Positions 60,167 to 64,000 of a stretch of 64,000 nt of DNA are shown here, piece after piece. The notes beneath the pieces are model-generated. The model did not search any database, was not told the DNA's origin, and worked only from the letters and a program-made list of their open reading frames with translations. Location of the stretch: contig NW_024732238.1 of the NCBI RefSeq assembly GCF_018991925.1, positions 8,016,642 to 8,080,641 of the forward strand, given 5' to 3'. The translations under genes and the position numbers were made by a program. This DNA is from Homarus americanus. Taxonomy: Eukaryota; Arthropoda; Malacostraca; Decapoda; Nephropidae. Within the stretch, counting starts at the first letter, position 1, and each line of letters starts with the position of its first letter.

Positions 60167-62340
60167 ATAGCCTACATGTACGTATGTATGTGAGCCCATA
60201 CAAAGAGAAATAGACAAACAGGTAAATTTGACAACTGGCCACACACAGTATGCTGCACTATAACTTCTTAGCAGTTCTATAACTTAATGAGTGGTTCTAT
60301 TGTACTGCGCACATCATTGTCATTCCTAAAAAACCCCTTTAATTCATATTACGCTATATAACATTCAAATCCACCGCGCTTGTAGAATCTCAGAAAACGG
60401 GAAACATTGATAAAGGATAACTCACCTACTCAATGTAACTGGATCATGTGTTGTATTGTACCTAGGTAAGGTTATATAATATTAATTGTATGTATTCATA
60501 GCATTAAGGAAAACTCAAGGTATCTATAAGATGATTGGGAAAGTCCAGTTGAGCCGGACTAGTGTACTGTAGGACTAAGTGTGGATCGTGGTTTGAAGGT
60601 CATTCTATTTACGTCTGTTAACATTTAGCGAACATAACTTCCCTCAGATATCATATGAAAATACACGAGAACAATGATCTGGAAAAAGGATAAATGTATC
60701 AGAACTATGTGAGGTGTTGGAAGTGACCCAGAAACTATACTTGAAAGGAAATATCTTGTATGCATCGGTGTGAACTTAATACACCTCGTATCCTCGGATG
60801 ACGTATACCCATGACATGTACAGTGATCAGAGAATCTTATGTCTGTGTTCAAGTAGTGCAATGTGTGAGAGGAGGATCCCTAATTACAGTTTTAAGTGAA
60901 GTGGATATACCCACGCTATGAACATTCGGCTTTTGTTTCAAGGCGTCGTTCCTTGCACTCGGACTCCAGGTGTGGGTTGATGATATAGCCCAATTAATTT
61001 CCCCAAGAACGGTCAAACCCGAACCGTATTCTAGTATGTAAGTTAGGATTAAAATATGTATTTATAAGACATGAGGTTACAATATACAGGAAAGTGTTCA
61101 TGTGAGAACCGTAAGAAATCAAAGGGAAAATTAAAGATTGGACACTGTAGGCCTAAACAGAGAGGAGTCAGTGAACTTCATCGGGCTGTATTCAGCCCTA
61201 AAAAAAAAAGAGACTTATATAGCAGTTATTACAGTTTAAAACTTTGCCTGATGTATAAAGTGAAATAGTGATGGGTTGGGGTGGGTGATAACGGCCCATC
61301 AGGCATTATTTCTCAGTATCCTTCACTCTCTCATCAACTCAGGTCCCACGTGGTCAGAGCGCCTTTCTGTGCGTTGGCCAATATCCCTGTGAGCGTCCCA
61401 CCATGTGAGATGATTACTCCCAGCTATGCTAATCCACTGTGAACCTGTGGATTCCCGGCATACCACCACAAATGAGTAGGAATACATAATGAACTGCTTG
61501 AGAAACCCCGCGGTGGTCACTTGGAGCGACCTATAATACCAGGCGTAGAAACAGTACTGGTATGTCTCTTGGTGAAGCCATCATCTCTACCCACCGAGGG
61601 CGGTGTGCGAACGAGGTGCCTGATATGTGTGCCTAGAAATTACAAGGAGTCCCATACTTGCAGGTGTGGAGTGTAGCAGGTGTGGTGAGCTGGTACTATA
61701 CAGGGAGGTGAGATGGCGTTACTATGTATGATAACCTAAGGTGCTATATTCCATACAGGTGGAGCAGTGTAACGTGTTGAGTTTTATTGTAAGAAGGGAT
61801 GACCGAGGTAAGGTCACTGATTGTTATGCAATAAATGTGTGGATGACACGCAATTAATGTAAGACGTCTGTTGTTGAGCAGGGTAACCAAAATCATCGTT
61901 ATTCTTCTGAGGAAGACCAACTCATTTGTATTTTATCGGAATGCACTATATTTTATAAGGAATAAATTAGTTAAGACATGTTATGGTTTCACCCTTCTTT
62001 CCCCTTATCGATCTGGTCAATGAAAAACCTAACCCAATGCCTAGTTCACTCTGCCCGCTACCTACCGAGCTACTGCCCAGAGGGAGTATGGAGGCAGCAA
62101 CCCTTAGAAATTAAGAAAAGAGTTAAGTTATCCCCTTAGACTTAGTGACCCCAGAATCTGGCAGTATACTATGACATTTTTAACGGGCTCATAACTTTAC
62201 TGGGTGGTCCCAGTGTAGGGAATTATTTTTTGTATACTTAATTGTGCGTTTGTTCAATATACAGTGCAGTGGGATCTCAAATTAAGTACAATATTATTAT
62301 TATTTTTTAATATTACCCACGGCTGTGAAGTAAATAATTA
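60167..62340. other. No recognised gene
   Basis: About 2.2 kb without a coding or repeat signal that I can name. If LINE-D inserted in LINE-E, the first part may be LINE-E 5' sequence. Confidence 0.4.
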
Positions 62341-62361
62341 CTCACTTTTCCCGTCAATCAA

Positions 62362-63330
62362 TTAATCAATGGCTAGTGACAGGGGGAAGAAGGTTGTGAG
62401 GGAAGGGAGTTGTGGAAGGAGAGGATAGATGCCGTGGCTTAACACAGCTTGCAGGGTAGTGGGGCTGAGCCGATTCGTGGAGGCAATTTCATGACCGGAC
62501 GCGGCAGTAGCGACTGGTGGCGGCAGGTTGTCTAGTCGTGTTGACTTGATTTGTGTTTCTTCCTTACTTCGGGTTGGCTTGATCTCTTGTGTGTTTCTTG
62601 GTAGTATCTTGGTCTTGTTCTTCCTCGTATCCAAGTTGCTCGTAAAAGGTGAAGTCAGAGAACGTGAGGTGTTGGTCTGCAGGGGCAACTGGTGCAGGGG
62701 CAGTTGGTGCAGGGGCAACTGGTACAGGGGCAGCTGGTACTTGTGTATTTTCTTGGCTCTTCTTTTCTTGTATTTTCTTCTCTTCTTGATTCTTGGTCTC
62801 TTGTTTATTCTTCTTGGTCTCTTGTTTTTTCTTATCTTGGGCGTGTATTGCAAGAACAGCCTCCTTGTAGCTAAGTTTCTTGTCGAGTCTAACCTTGGCT
62901 ACCCTACACTGCTCCCGCCACGTGGGACAGAGCTTGTCGGCGGAGGAGTGTGGGGCTGTGGGCTGCCACACGCTACGCACTTCTTCTCTTGGTTGGGGCA
63001 GGAGGTGTAGCGATGCCCGGTGTTTCCACACTTGGAGCATACATCCTCCTGCGCTTTGCACTTGTGAAAGGTATGTCCGTATTTCTGGCATTTGTAGCAA
63101 CGTGTAGGTTTGATGTATGGCTTGACTGGGATGGTTACCCAGGCCAACTGAACTTCCTTGGGCCTGGTCTGAGGGTGCCCGACTAGTGCTGTATTTTCGG
63201 ACAGCCTCTTGATCATGCCGAGCTGTCCGTCTAGTAGTTGTTCTAGTTCTTCATTGTCCATGTGGGCTATTTCGTCGTGGGCGATAACTCCCAGCTTCAG
63301 ATTGTCCTGTAGTGGATATTTCCCCTACAA
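62362..63330 (-). pseudogene. LINE-F ORF1 (gag-like, zinc knuckles)
   Basis: The - strand reads from about 63325 LQDNLKLGVIAHDEIAHMDNEELEQLL, then KPTRCYKCQKYGHTFHKC, CSKCGNTGHRYTSC and CVACGSPQPHTPPPTS. After a frameshift near 62960 come LCPTWREQCRVAKVRLDKK (the C..W..E......EV-type end seen in LINE ORF1), a Lys/Glu-rich helix, Pro/Ala repeats (APVPVAPAPTAPAPVAP) and an acidic tail. Knuckles and order fit ORF1 of an I/Jockey-type LINE distinct from LINE-E. No ORF2 follows on - in the window (62361 down to 60167). It is truncated at 63330. Confidence 0.65.
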
Positions 63331-63334
63331 CTAC

Positions 63335-63690
63335 AACTGCCGTTTGTCGCTGACTAGCCCATCCCTTTTCGGGTTCCCCAGCCAATGCCTCGTGGTCTAA
63401 GGTCTGCTACAAGCGACGCATAACAAAGCGAGGTCAGCTATCAAGCCACGCCTACCTCCGCTATATAAGCCCTCATCTCGCCGTGAACTTCCTTCTTCTA
63501 CCTACAGCCACGCAGCACGCAACACCTCCTCTGAGCAAGCTCCCTGGTCACCAACCAGCTCCTACTCCACGCTTCTAACCACGCAACAGCTTTCCAGCAC
63601 CAAGCTGCACTGTACATTCAATACAATATATGTACAGTAAACGCATTGTGAGTTTCCTTTCTCCAACCCATCCTGAGTGTGAGACAACAT
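63335..63690 (+). repeat. Second copy of the LINE-D-type 3' end
   Basis: 63520-63685 resembles 59970-60160 without the (TA)n expansion, ending CATCCTGAGTGTGAG. Upstream, CTATATAAGCC at about 63460 looks like a TATA box, so an LTR or promoter origin for this segment is possible. Confidence 0.5.
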
Positions 63691-64000
63691 CACGAAACCC
63701 CACAGTCCCAGCCATAGGCAAATGAGAGCAACTTGATGCCGTTAACTGTATTTTTTTCAAGCCCATCTCGCTAAGACGAAACGTATCCAATTTCTGTGGT
63801 CAAGCCAAAATCTATACTCGCCAATGAGGATATTTACATAAAAAAAATATCGAACCTCGTAAATTTACTAAATTTAATTTTAAAAGTATTCAGTATCGCA
63901 TTTTTAATTATCTTTTAAGTGTAAATTCTTTATTGATGTTGATATTCATACATTTGATATGTTTGTTTATATTGAGCCTGTGTTTTAACTTCTTCACGGC
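63691..64000. other. No recognised feature
   Basis: AT-rich sequence to the window end. Confidence 0.4.

Noticed and set aside
61071..61268. 65-codon + frame
   Set aside because: Length is within chance expectation, with no motif or context.

Overview
This is a eukaryotic, most likely decapod-crustacean (at least arthropod) nuclear window. The evidence is spliced exons, very long (TA)n microsatellites, many Tc1/mariner-pogo type MITEs, Jockey-, I- and RTE-like LINEs, a Penelope-like element, Gypsy remnants, and LINE 3' ends of a kind I associate with decapod genomes. The taxon is an inference. No prokaryotic features are present and there is one assembly gap (50170-50269).

Host genes: the only host gene I can support is the 3' end of a LACTB2 orthologue (metallo-beta-lactamase-fold endoribonuclease) on the + strand. 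Its last two coding exons are 14655-14840 and 20873-21004, both phase 0. The 6 kb intron between them is full of transposons and minisatellites. The upstream exons are not visible, so either the preceding intron exceeds 14.6 kb or those exons were lost.

Layout. 0-6.4 kb: a tRNA-derived SINE, MITEs A, G and B separated by (TA)n tracts, and Tigger-like transposase remnants. 6.4-13.8 kb: fragments of a retroelement C-terminal domain, then an RTE-like LINE (LINE-A) split by a Jockey-like LINE (LINE-B), all on the - strand. 14.6-21 kb: LACTB2, with MITE B1, two minisatellites, MITE E1, a LINE-C 3' end and a Tc1 transposase relic in its intron. 22.3-23.8 kb: a non-autonomous TIR element (J). 24.6-31.3 kb: two decayed Gypsy-like elements. 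31.3-33.5 kb: a TIR DNA transposon whose broken DDE-like transposase I cannot assign to a named superfamily. 34.2-46.7 kb: a train of MITEs (C, B, A, D families), (TA)n tracts, a solo LTR, and the decayed Tigger-like copy from which MITE family C derives. 46.7-47.6 kb: a Penelope-like element with a GIY-YIG domain. 48-51 kb: unclassified sequence, minisatellites and the gap. 51-60.2 kb: LINE-E (- strand) split by a 2 kb solo LTR and, at its 5' side, by a nearly complete RNase H-bearing LINE-D (+ strand). 62.3-63.4 kb: a gag-like ORF1 of a further LINE.

The region is a layered record of insertions. Pogo-type MITEs with TA target sites repeatedly abut (TA)n arrays, retroelements are nested in retroelements, and almost every element is inactivated by frameshifts, stops or loss of catalytic residues. 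In one Gypsy copy, four lesions are each consistent with a CpG transition.
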